DNA of 64,000 nucleotides, from NCBI GenBank assembly GCA_963736505.1, contig CAVTOZ010000002.1, positions 294,892 to 358,891 of the forward strand. The letters are read 5' to 3'. Below are positions 53,701 to 60,539 of the stretch, one piece after another. Source of the stretch: Solirubrobacter sp963736505 (GTDB lineage: Bacteria; Actinomycetota; Thermoleophilia; Solirubrobacterales; Solirubrobacteraceae). The notes below the pieces were generated by a model, which was not told the DNA's origin, searched no databases, and was given only the letters and a program-made list of their open reading frames with translations. A program made the position numbers and the translations under genes. Position 1 is the first letter of the stretch. Every line of letters begins with the position of its first letter.

Positions 53701-54757
53701 CACGACGCCGTACCGCAACTGCGGCTGCGGCACCGACCAGGTCAACGCGTACGTGTTCGGAACGGCGCTGCCGCTGGACACGGCCAAGACGCTCAGCTCG
53801 GTCACGCTGCCCAGCGGCGCCGACCGGGGCACGCTGCACGTGTTCGCGATCGGCACCTCGGCCGCCGCGCCGACCGGCGCGGTGGTCAACTCGCTCGATC
53901 CGTCGACGGCGGGCGCGGGCGACACGGTCACGATCCACGGCTCGGGCTTCGGCGCGACCCAGGGCTCGGGCTACGTCGCGTTCACCGACGACGGCATCAA
54001 CTGGGGCCGCCCCGGCAACTCGGCGAGCTTCACGGTGACGAGCTGGAGCGACACGGCGATCACGTTCACGGTGCCGCAGCCGAGCGGGCCGGGCGGCGTG
54101 TGGCACGTCTCCCCCGGCACGGCGGCCTCGGTGTCGGTGACGACGGCGGGCGGCGCGACGAGCAACGCCGCGGTGCTGGAGATCACGCCGACGGCGAACC
54201 CGGCGGACTACTACGACAACGCGTCCACGTCGCCGGACGACGACCAGGGCTGCGCCGACGCCGACGGCGGCGGCTTCAGCTACTCGGCCAAGGCGCTGGC
54301 CGCGGCCGGGGCGACGCCGGGAGCGAGCATCGCGTCCGGCGGGCTGACCTACACGTGGCCCGGCGCCGCGCCGTGCTCGCCCGACAACATCCTCGCGGCG
54401 GGCCAGACGCTGCTCGTGCACGGCGGCGCGGGCGCGACGAAGCTCGGGCTGCTCGGGATGTCGACCAACGGCGCGTCGTCGGGGACGCTCGCCGTCCACT
54501 ACATCGACGGCACGTCCACGAGCGCGCCCGTGACGCTCAACGACTGGGCGGCCGGCGCGAGCGGCGGCGACGTCGCCGCGCTCACGATGCCGTACCGCAA
54601 CACGCGCGACGGCACCTCGCAGACGATCACGATGTACGTGTTCTCGACGACGGTCGCGCTCGACGCGTCCAAGACCGTCGCCTCGATCACGCTGCCGGAC
54701 GTGAGCAACTCGGTCGACCGGACGGCGATGCACATCTACGCCGTCGCCACCGGCTGA
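50759..54757 (+). CDS. GH92 alpha-mannosidase with C-terminal accessory domains
   Basis: A 1,332-residue secreted enzyme with a signal peptide (MTGKLRGIVSFAAIALVAAA) and GGAGGAGA upstream. GH92 markers: NPIIGTSGAVDTFPGPDMPF, FSLTHISGPGCGAYGDVPIL, AHSTWAGGPNGDPGG, YHSLLHPNVFSDQNGQYTGM and SAQYTPMVPF. The catalytic part ends near residue 730. After it come a NEW3-type domain (SVTVAPGGKGTVTLT), a galactose-binding-like unit, an IPT/TIG domain (DTVTIHGSGFGATQG) and a second galactose-binding-like unit similar to the first. Likely exo-acting calcium-dependent alpha-mannosidase on fungal mannan or N-glycans. Confidence 0.93.
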   Translation: MTGKLRGIVSFAAIALVAAAPAAAHASPASLVNPIIGTSGAVDTFPGPDMPFGMIQFSPDTSPARPAGGGYEYQASQIRGFSLTHISGPGCGAYGDVPILPTVGALPADASNATQPFSHTGETAAAGYYKVTTGTGAAAVTTELTDAMRAGVARFTFPASAQSNLLFKLAGTASQVDGTSAAIVGDDRLTGSVTAGHFCGAGDQRDYTLHFDIRFDQPFTAHSTWAGGPNGDPGGVALTFDTTSHKTLTAKVGISFTRAANASNNLAREVKGFDFDGVRAANVAAWNALLGKVDVGGGTQDQQVQFYTALYHSLLHPNVFSDQNGQYTGMDGKVHTAPAGHDEYANYSGWDIYRSQVQLSALLAPHETSDSIRSMLDDYDQGGMLPKWAQANGESYVMVGDPADAIIADAYAFGARDFNAAKALKAMVAEATKPSNIRPGEATLDKDGYLPFDASYGCCNFYGPVSTQLEYDTADYAIASLAQSLNDSATYARFATRAQSWQNTFNPDTGYVQARQADGAWVPGFTPSTSDGMVEGTSAQYTPMVPFNLAGLIAARGGDDAWERFLDSLFTSIDHPTATNADLSNEPSVEIPWEYNYVGAPWKTQKTVREAQQKLYFNAPVGQFGNDDLGAMSSWYVWSNLGLYPETPGTDTLVIGSPVFTHAALHLGNGKDITIDAPQAAPNAPYVQSLKLGKRAYDKTYLTGDQYLNGAALAFTLGKTPNKAWGTGAKAAPPSDTTGQAPAIATLPDASVTVAPGGKGTVTLTARNVTGKPLTITADPSPPAGITITPDPASLGLAPGGKAKLTLTVKAAAGMKQTFYRVPIALSASHGQTLPTLSLTVLVADEDSLLRFMDNRGISSDDDPTAAQFDSSGYSYSEQALAAAGFTAGSTVTVDGTKFAWPASPPGFPDNVVAAGQTIPVTPVAGAARIAFLGAATNGPSQGAVTLNYSDGTSARFELGLSDWTLGANHADPSFGNDKAATTPYRNCGCGTDQVNAYVFGTALPLDTAKTLSSVTLPSGADRGTLHVFAIGTSAAAPTGAVVNSLDPSTAGAGDTVTIHGSGFGATQGSGYVAFTDDGINWGRPGNSASFTVTSWSDTAITFTVPQPSGPGGVWHVSPGTAASVSVTTAGGATSNAAVLEITPTANPADYYDNASTSPDDDQGCADADGGGFSYSAKALAAAGATPGASIASGGLTYTWPGAAPCSPDNILAAGQTLLVHGGAGATKLGLLGMSTNGASSGTLAVHYIDGTSTSAPVTLNDWAAGASGGDVAALTMPYRNTRDGTSQTITMYVFSTTVALDASKTVASITLPDVSNSVDRTAMHIYAVATG

Positions 54758-54764
54758 CGCCCTG

Positions 54765-54795
54765 GGGCGGGCGGCTCCCGCGGAGCCGCCCGCCC
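54765..54795 (+). terminator. intrinsic terminator after the GH92 gene
   Basis: A perfect 14-bp stem GGGCGGGCGGCTCC / GGAGCCGCCCGCCC with loop CGC starts 8 bp after the stop at 54757. Confidence 0.92.
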
Positions 54796-54843
54796 GCTGC
54801 GCGCGAACTTGAACGAGACCGCGCGCCGCGCGTATCTCGCATC

Positions 54844-55269
54844 GTGCGCAGCCTCCTCTCGCTCCTGACCGCCGCCGCCGCGGCGCTCGTGATCACCGCC
54901 ACCGCCGAGGCCTCCGCGGCGGTCAAGGTCCACATGACGATCCACAACGGTCTCACCACGTCGTGGCCCGTCGACACGCTGGACGCCCAGCTCGCGAGCG
55001 GGACGCGCGTCGGCCGCGTGACCGGCGGCCGCGCGACGGTCCGCCACGGGCGCGTGACGATCAAGCCGGGCGGCACACGCGCGATGGCGCCCGGGGCCGA
55101 GCGCGAGCTGACGATCACGATCCGCGGCACCGCAACGCGCGCATGGAGCTACGCCGCGCAGTCGTGCCGCGTGAAGCGCGCCCGCCGCGTGGTGCGCTGC
55201 ACCGTGCGCGCGGGCCATGTCCGCGCGAGCGGGGCCTTCTTCGTTACGGCTCCGTCGTCGAGAGCGTGA
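54844..55269 (+). CDS. small secreted protein
   Basis: GTG at 54844 gives 141 aa; a longer frame before it is a shadow of GH92. The signal peptide is VRSLLSLLTAAAAALVITAT ending near EASA. The mature part reads AAVKVHMTIHNGLTTSWPVD and holds a cysteine pair (SCRVKR and VRCTVRAG), typical of a small beta-sandwich domain. Its 3' end overlaps the convergent S15-family gene by 26 bp. No family is recognised. Confidence 0.6.
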   Translation: MRSLLSLLTAAAAALVITATAEASAAVKVHMTIHNGLTTSWPVDTLDAQLASGTRVGRVTGGRATVRHGRVTIKPGGTRAMAPGAERELTITIRGTATRAWSYAAQSCRVKRARRVVRCTVRAGHVRASGAFFVTAPSSRA

Positions 55270-57523
55270 ACGTGAGCGTCGCCGAGTAGCTCCCCGTCCG
55301 CAGCGCGTCGTTCGCCCCGATCGCCTGCGTGAACGCGATCGCCACCGCGGCGTTGGAGACCGGGCCTGTCCAGGACGCCGGCGTCAGCGCGACCTGCAGC
55401 GGCTGCGGGAGCGTGAACGCCCCGTTCGCCAGATGGCCCTGATCGGAGACCGTCAACGCGGCCGAACCGGCCGTGGAGATGACGTTCGCCGTCGTCGACG
55501 CCGCGTACACGTGCGCCAGCCCCGGCGTGAAGGCGCCGAACGAGGCCGGCGCGCCGAGCGTCAGCGCGAGCGTCGCGGGAACGCCGCCGCCCACGTCGAG
55601 CGGGTGCGACTCGGGCACCAGCGCGTTCGCGCCGGCCAGCGCGCCGTAGCCGCCGACGACCGGCAGCGAGACCTTGCTCAGCCGCGAGTTCAGCGTCACC
55701 GTCGTGCCGGTCGTGCCGTTGCGCTCGAGGTTCGAGAAGTTCGCCATCAGCACGATGCCGATCCGGTGGCCCGCCGGGAACGTGTAGTCCACCGGCAGGA
55801 TCGGGAACCGGTACTCGTACTCGACACCCGGCGTCGTGACCGAGTCGGTGTACAGCGAGTCGCGGTTCGACGAGTCGAGGATCCCGCGCGAGATCCGCCA
55901 GCCCTGCGTCGCCGACACGCTCACGGCCGGCTTCACGGGCTGCTGGTAGCAGGCGTCGTAATCCATCACCGTGCCGTCCGGGCCGACCCGCGTGGAGGAC
56001 GAGCCCCAGCAGTCGCTCGGCGCGTCGGCCGGCGTGGAGATGCCGTCGGCGGTGCGCGTGATCTGCGTGCTCGGGCCGTAGTCGACGAGCATCGCCGACA
56101 GGTTCGACTGCGGCTTGTCGAGCGCGGCGCGCATGTCGATCGACGGCGTGCCGGACACGCGCACGTCCTTGGTCAGCACCGGCGAGAGGAAGACGCGCCG
56201 GTTGGCCTGCGTCGTCCCGTCGGCGATGTTCGTCGCCGTCGCCTCGCTCTGATTGGCCAGGTCAATCCACTTCAGCGTGTCCGTCGCGCCGCCGGTCGCT
56301 CCGGCGAGCGTGCCCGGCGCGTCCGGCGTCGTGCCCTGCAGGTACACGTCCACCTTCGAGGAGCCCGGCAACGGCCAGTCGGCGTAGGAGTGCCAGTCGT
56401 CCTTGGTGTCCTCGATGTCGACGCGCGGCTGGGCCACGATCCCGTTCTGCACGCCCCAGAGCCAGTAGTCGAACCACTGGTGCAGCTGGCTCACCCACTC
56501 GGCGCGGCGCGTCATGAACGGGTCGATGTGGCCTTCGCGGCACAGCCACAGCTTGCGCGGGACGTTGTTCGCGGCGAGCCCGTACCACCACTCGGAGAAC
56601 TGGTCGGGCTTGACGTTGTCGTCCTGCAGGCAGTGCGTTTCGAACACCGACGCCTTGACCTTGCCGACGTTCGGGCGGTAGTTGCGCGCGTCCCAGAACG
56701 CGTTCATGTTGCCGTCGGCGTCGCCGTCGGCCGCGTTGAGCAGATCGCGCGCGGGCTGGCACGCGAGCCGCCGCGACGGATCCGTCACGTAGTTGGAGAG
56801 GAAGTTGGGGTAGTGCGCCGTCGAGCCGCGCACGCCGCCCATGCGCGAGTAGTCGTACCAGGAGGAGATCGCCGAGATCGGGACGATCGTGGTCAGCCCC
56901 TCGACGCCGGTCGCCGCCACCCCGTTCGGCAGCGTGCCGTTGTAGGAGCGGCCGATCATCGCCGCCTTGCCGCTGTGCCAGTCGGCGAGCACCGGGTCGG
57001 CCGTGCCGGTGACCGAGCGGTAGCCCGGCGCGCGCCCGTTGAGCCAGTCGATCACGACCTTCTCGCTGATCACGTCGCTCGGCCCGCCGTTGGTCGCGCA
57101 GCCGGTCGAGTTCGCGGTCCCGTCCATCTCGGCGAGGATCACCGCGTAGCCGCGCGGGACGAAGTAGTTGTCGTACCAGAGCGGCCAGCGGTCGTTGACG
57201 CCGTCGCCGTCGAGGTCGCCGATGCACTCGCCGACGAACTGGCCGCAGTCGGACGTGTAGTACGGGCTCGGCGCGATGATCGCCGGGACCTTGAAGTCCG
57301 GCCCGGACTCCTTCGGGCGCATGATCTCGATCGCCGTGCGGTCCTCGACGCCGTCGAGGTCAGCATCCTGGCCGTTCGGGATGTAGACGCGCTCGCGCAC
57401 CGCCTGTTGGTAATCGAACACCGGCGCGGTCCGGCCGTCGACGACCGAAATCCCCGCGGCCTGCGCCGTTCCGGCCATGCCCAGCACCGCCAGCGCCACG
57501 CCGGCGACCACCCATCGCTTCAT
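55244..57523 (-). CDS. secreted S15/CocE-type acyl or X-Pro dipeptidyl peptidase
   Basis: ATG at 57523 behind GGAGGGG; 759 aa with signal peptide MKRWVVAGVALAVLGMAGTA. The alpha/beta-hydrolase core has the nucleophile elbow IGRSYNGTLPNGVAATG, an Asp-rich DLDGDGVNDRWP calcium-like loop, the WLCREGHIDPFMTRRAEWV region holding the catalytic His, and a C-terminal jelly-roll typical of the CocE/NonD and X-Pro dipeptidyl-peptidase C-domain. It is probably exported and cleaves ester or X-Pro bonds. The stop overlaps the small secreted gene. Confidence 0.9.
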   Translation of the reverse strand: MKRWVVAGVALAVLGMAGTAQAAGISVVDGRTAPVFDYQQAVRERVYIPNGQDADLDGVEDRTAIEIMRPKESGPDFKVPAIIAPSPYYTSDCGQFVGECIGDLDGDGVNDRWPLWYDNYFVPRGYAVILAEMDGTANSTGCATNGGPSDVISEKVVIDWLNGRAPGYRSVTGTADPVLADWHSGKAAMIGRSYNGTLPNGVAATGVEGLTTIVPISAISSWYDYSRMGGVRGSTAHYPNFLSNYVTDPSRRLACQPARDLLNAADGDADGNMNAFWDARNYRPNVGKVKASVFETHCLQDDNVKPDQFSEWWYGLAANNVPRKLWLCREGHIDPFMTRRAEWVSQLHQWFDYWLWGVQNGIVAQPRVDIEDTKDDWHSYADWPLPGSSKVDVYLQGTTPDAPGTLAGATGGATDTLKWIDLANQSEATATNIADGTTQANRRVFLSPVLTKDVRVSGTPSIDMRAALDKPQSNLSAMLVDYGPSTQITRTADGISTPADAPSDCWGSSSTRVGPDGTVMDYDACYQQPVKPAVSVSATQGWRISRGILDSSNRDSLYTDSVTTPGVEYEYRFPILPVDYTFPAGHRIGIVLMANFSNLERNGTTGTTVTLNSRLSKVSLPVVGGYGALAGANALVPESHPLDVGGGVPATLALTLGAPASFGAFTPGLAHVYAASTTANVISTAGSAALTVSDQGHLANGAFTLPQPLQVALTPASWTGPVSNAAVAIAFTQAIGANDALRTGSYSATLTFTLSTTEP

Positions 57524-57607
57524 CGGGACCCCTCCCTCGTTCCGGCGGGAGCATACGGCCGCTTCGCCATACTCGGAAGCATCAGACGACTCCCGTTCTT
57601 CAAGCTC

Positions 57608-57826
57608 GTGGCGATCCTGCAGCTGCTGCTGCTCGCCCGCACCCACCTGCAGGGCCTCAGCCGCGACGACCGCCGCCGCATGGCCGACCTCGTCCGCCGC
57701 GGGCACCGGCTCTCCAAGCCGGAGCGCGCCGAGCTGCGCCGGCTCGCGATGAAGCTCGAGCCCGGCGCGTTCGCCAAGGGCGCGGCGAGGCAGGTGTCGC
57801 CGCTCTCGCGCGGCAAGAAGAAGTGA
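57608..57826 (+). CDS. small helical protein
   Basis: A GTG at 57608 gives 72 aa; no ATG/GTG is available further up before in-frame structure fades, so the true start is uncertain. The chain is VAILQLLLLARTHLQGLSRD then DRRRMADLVRRGHRLSKPER, ending in basic residues. I believe related short proteins recur in Solirubrobacterales, with no known role. Its stop overlaps the trypsin-like start (GTGA), so the two are coupled. Confidence 0.5.
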   Translation: MAILQLLLLARTHLQGLSRDDRRRMADLVRRGHRLSKPERAELRRLAMKLEPGAFAKGAARQVSPLSRGKKK

Positions 57827-58809
57827 TCGCCGCCACCGTGCTCGCCGCCGCCTCCGTCTTCCACGGCACGCCCGTGCCGGCGGCGCAGGCGCCGTGGGTG
57901 GCGAGCCTGACGCGCGCGTACGTCGCGTGCGGCGGCGCGCTCGTCGCGCCCGACCGGGTGCTGACGGCCGCGCACTGCGTCCAGGGCGCCGACCCCGCCA
58001 AGCTGAGCGTGCGCATCGGCGGCAAGCGGCGCGCGTGGACCGGCGCGGCCTTCCCCGCCACGTACCGGCTGATCCCGGCGCCCGCCGCGCCGGACGACGA
58101 GAGCGCGTCGGCGACGATCGACGACCTCGCGGTGATCCGCCTGGAGAAGCCGGTGACCGACGTCCCGCCGCTGCCGATCGCCGACCCGGCGCCGGTCGAG
58201 GGCGAGGCGACGCTGACCGTCGGCCACGGCGCCACCGGCGACAGCACGCCGCCGCCGCCGTGGTCGCAGCCGCCGCTCGGGACGTCGCAGGTCGTCTCCG
58301 GCGCCTGTCCCGGCGCCTACGGCCCAACGCTCTTCCACCCGGCCCTGCACCTGTGCACGAAGGACCCGACGCCGGCCGCCTCTCAGGCGTGCGCCGGCGA
58401 CAGCGGCAGCCCCGTGATGGTCCGGCGCGACGGCGCCTGGGCGGTCGCTGGCGTCGTGACCTGGGGCGGCGAGACCGAGGGACGCGGGTGCGGCCAAGGG
58501 CTGCCCGACGTCTCCGAGCGCGTCGCTCCCCATCGCGCCCTGCTGACCTCCACGACCGCGATCGCGCCCTACGCGCTGCGGCGGGTGCGCGTGCGCCATG
58601 CCGGCGGCACGCTGCGCTGCGTCGCCGGCACGTGGGAGCCGAGCACGCGCACGCTCAGCTACCGCTGGTGGCGCCGCAGCGGCGCCAAGCGCGTCACGGT
58701 CGCCGGCCACGCGCCGGCGCGCCCGGACCGGCCCGGCCGGCTCGGCTGCTCGGTCACGGCCCGCACCGCCGGCGGCTGGGCGACCGAGGACTCGTACAAC
58801 CAGCTCTAA
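57823..58809 (+). CDS. secreted trypsin-like serine protease (S1)
   Basis: GTG at 57823; 328 aa with a short signal-like start (MIAATVLAAASVFHGTP). The catalytic triad is intact: VLTAAHCVQGADPAK (His), DDLAVIRLEKPV (Asp) and QACAGDSGSPVM (Ser in GDSGSP). A C-terminal Ig-like domain follows (about 245-328), as in the paralogue at 4257, where the Ser is Ala. Its stop overlaps the convergent subtilisin gene stop. Likely an extracellular endopeptidase. Confidence 0.93.
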   Translation: MIAATVLAAASVFHGTPVPAAQAPWVASLTRAYVACGGALVAPDRVLTAAHCVQGADPAKLSVRIGGKRRAWTGAAFPATYRLIPAPAAPDDESASATIDDLAVIRLEKPVTDVPPLPIADPAPVEGEATLTVGHGATGDSTPPPPWSQPPLGTSQVVSGACPGAYGPTLFHPALHLCTKDPTPAASQACAGDSGSPVMVRRDGAWAVAGVVTWGGETEGRGCGQGLPDVSERVAPHRALLTSTTAIAPYALRRVRVRHAGGTLRCVAGTWEPSTRTLSYRWWRRSGAKRVTVAGHAPARPDRPGRLGCSVTARTAGGWATEDSYNQL

Positions 58810-60419
58810 CGCACGCGGAAGGTCGCCGTGCGCGCAGTGCGGGAGAGCCGCAGCGACAGCGTGTAGGCGCCCCGCTTCAGCGTCCGTCGCGTCGGCAGCC
58901 TGCGCTTCAGCGAGAGGACGTTCGTGCCGGCGCCGCCGGAGCGGGTCCACGTCGCGAGCGTCGCGCGCGAGCCGTGGCGCGTGACGGTGAAGCGGACGGC
59001 GGCCGGGCGCGTGAGCGAATAGCGCACGCGCAGCTTGCTCGTCTTGGTGCGCAGCGAGCCGGTGATCGTGACGCTCGTGAGCTTCGGCTCGGCGACGGGC
59101 GTCGGGACGGGCGTGACGACGGGCGGCACCGGCGTCGCGGTGGCGACCGGCGGCTGCGGGGTCGGCGTCGGCGTCGGGCTCGGCTCCGGCGTCATCGCGG
59201 CGGCCGCCGCGACCGCCGCGTTCGCGTTCAGCCGGCCGCCGGTGGCGGACAGGCCGGCGAGCGGCGCGGGCTGGTCGACGGTCGCGAGCAGCGCCGTGCG
59301 CAGCTGCGCGGTGGTGACGGCGGGGTTGGCCGCCAGCGCGAGCGCCGCGGCGCCGGCGACGTGCGGCGACGCCATCGAGGTGCCGCTCTCGTCCTGGTAG
59401 CGCTGGCCAGGACCCTTCCAGGTCGACACGATGCCGACGCCGGGAGCGAAGAGGTCGACCGAGGCGGCGCCGAAGTTGGAGAAGACCGCGGGCTGGTCGC
59501 GGTTGTCGGACGCGCCGACGCAGACGACGTTGGCGAAGGGGTACGCGCACGGGTAGTCGGCGGTCGCCGGGTCGTCGTCGCTGGCGCTCTCGTTGCCCGC
59601 GGCGACCACGAACAGCGTGTTCGGGTAGTTGGCGATCGCCTGCCCGAGCACGGTCGAGTCGCCGCCGGCCAGCGACGCGTTGACGATCCGCAGGCCATGC
59701 TCGCCGGCGTAGGCGAACGCCGAGGCGACGTCGCTCGTGTAGCCGGAGCCGGACGCGTCGAGCACGCGCAGCGCCACCACCTTCGCGTCCGGCGCGACGC
59801 CGGCCACGCCGATGCCGTTGTCGGACTCCGCCGCGATCGTGCCGGCCACGTGGGAGCCGTGGCCGTTGTCGTCGTCGGGCGCGCCGCCGTCGACCCAGTC
59901 GTAGCCGATCGAGGTGTCGACCTGGTCGGCGAGGTCGAGGTTGCCGGTGTTGACGCCGGTGTCGACGACGCCGACGGTCACGCCCGCGCCGCGGCTGCGC
60001 AGCCAGGCCTCGGGCGCGTCGATGTCGGCGCCGGGCAGGCCCGCCTGGTCGGTGAAGGTGGCGCCGTCGTACGGCCCGTTGATCGTCTGCCCGGTGTTCT
60101 CCAGGCCCCACAGGTCGCCCCAGCCCTGGTCGTTCGTGAGCGCGCGGACCGGGAGGTCGGGCTCGGCGGAGACGACATCGGGATCGCGGCGCAGCGCGGC
60201 CAGCGCGGCCGCCTGGCTGCCGTCCGGCGTGACCAGCTCGGTCGCGGGCAGCGGCAGCGTCTCGGCGAGCCGGACGTCCGCGCGATCGCGCAGGTCGGCG
60301 CGCTCGCTGCGATCCAGGCCGGCTTCGCGCTGGACGATGATGTCGCCCGAGGCGGCGCGCGCCGAGGCCGGCGCCGCGAGGGCGACGAGCAGCGCGAGAG
60401 CGAGCGAACGTCGATGCAT
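58806..60419 (-). CDS. secreted subtilisin-like serine protease (S8)
   Basis: ATG at 60419 begins the signal peptide MHRRSLALALLVALAAPASA; 537 aa. The triad is VTVGVVDTGVNTGN (Asp), DDNGHGSHVAGTIA (His) and DESGTSMASPHVAGAAALAL (Ser), with the oxyanion Asn in FVVAAGNESAS. A propeptide-like part precedes (ERADLRDRADVRLAETL). After the catalytic domain comes a PTPTP linker and a C-terminal Ig-like domain. It is exported to degrade protein. Confidence 0.95.
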   Translation of the reverse strand: MHRRSLALALLVALAAPASARAASGDIIVQREAGLDRSERADLRDRADVRLAETLPLPATELVTPDGSQAAALAALRRDPDVVSAEPDLPVRALTNDQGWGDLWGLENTGQTINGPYDGATFTDQAGLPGADIDAPEAWLRSRGAGVTVGVVDTGVNTGNLDLADQVDTSIGYDWVDGGAPDDDNGHGSHVAGTIAAESDNGIGVAGVAPDAKVVALRVLDASGSGYTSDVASAFAYAGEHGLRIVNASLAGGDSTVLGQAIANYPNTLFVVAAGNESASDDDPATADYPCAYPFANVVCVGASDNRDQPAVFSNFGAASVDLFAPGVGIVSTWKGPGQRYQDESGTSMASPHVAGAAALALAANPAVTTAQLRTALLATVDQPAPLAGLSATGGRLNANAAVAAAAAMTPEPSPTPTPTPQPPVATATPVPPVVTPVPTPVAEPKLTSVTITGSLRTKTSKLRVRYSLTRPAAVRFTVTRHGSRATLATWTRSGGAGTNVLSLKRRLPTRRTLKRGAYTLSLRLSRTARTATFRVR

Positions 60420-60498
60420 GGGAGGGATGAAGGCCGAAGGCCCCCACACGTGCATCGGCCAAAGCGCGCGAAACTTGAGCTGTGTGGGGTCGCGCACA

Positions 60499-60530
60499 GT
60501 TACCGGTATAGAAATTTATATGCGGGTAAC
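60499..60530 (+). promoter_or_regulatory. AT-rich operator-like dyad before the acyl-CoA gene
   Basis: GTTACC (60499-60504) and GGTAAC (60525-60530) form an inverted repeat around a 20-bp AT-rich core (GGTATAGAAATTTATATGCG read without its GC edges). Such AT content is rare in this window. The core has -10-like TATAGA. A TetR regulator is encoded downstream in the same operon and would be the natural ligand. Confidence 0.55.
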
Positions 60531-60539
60531 TTCGTTTCC

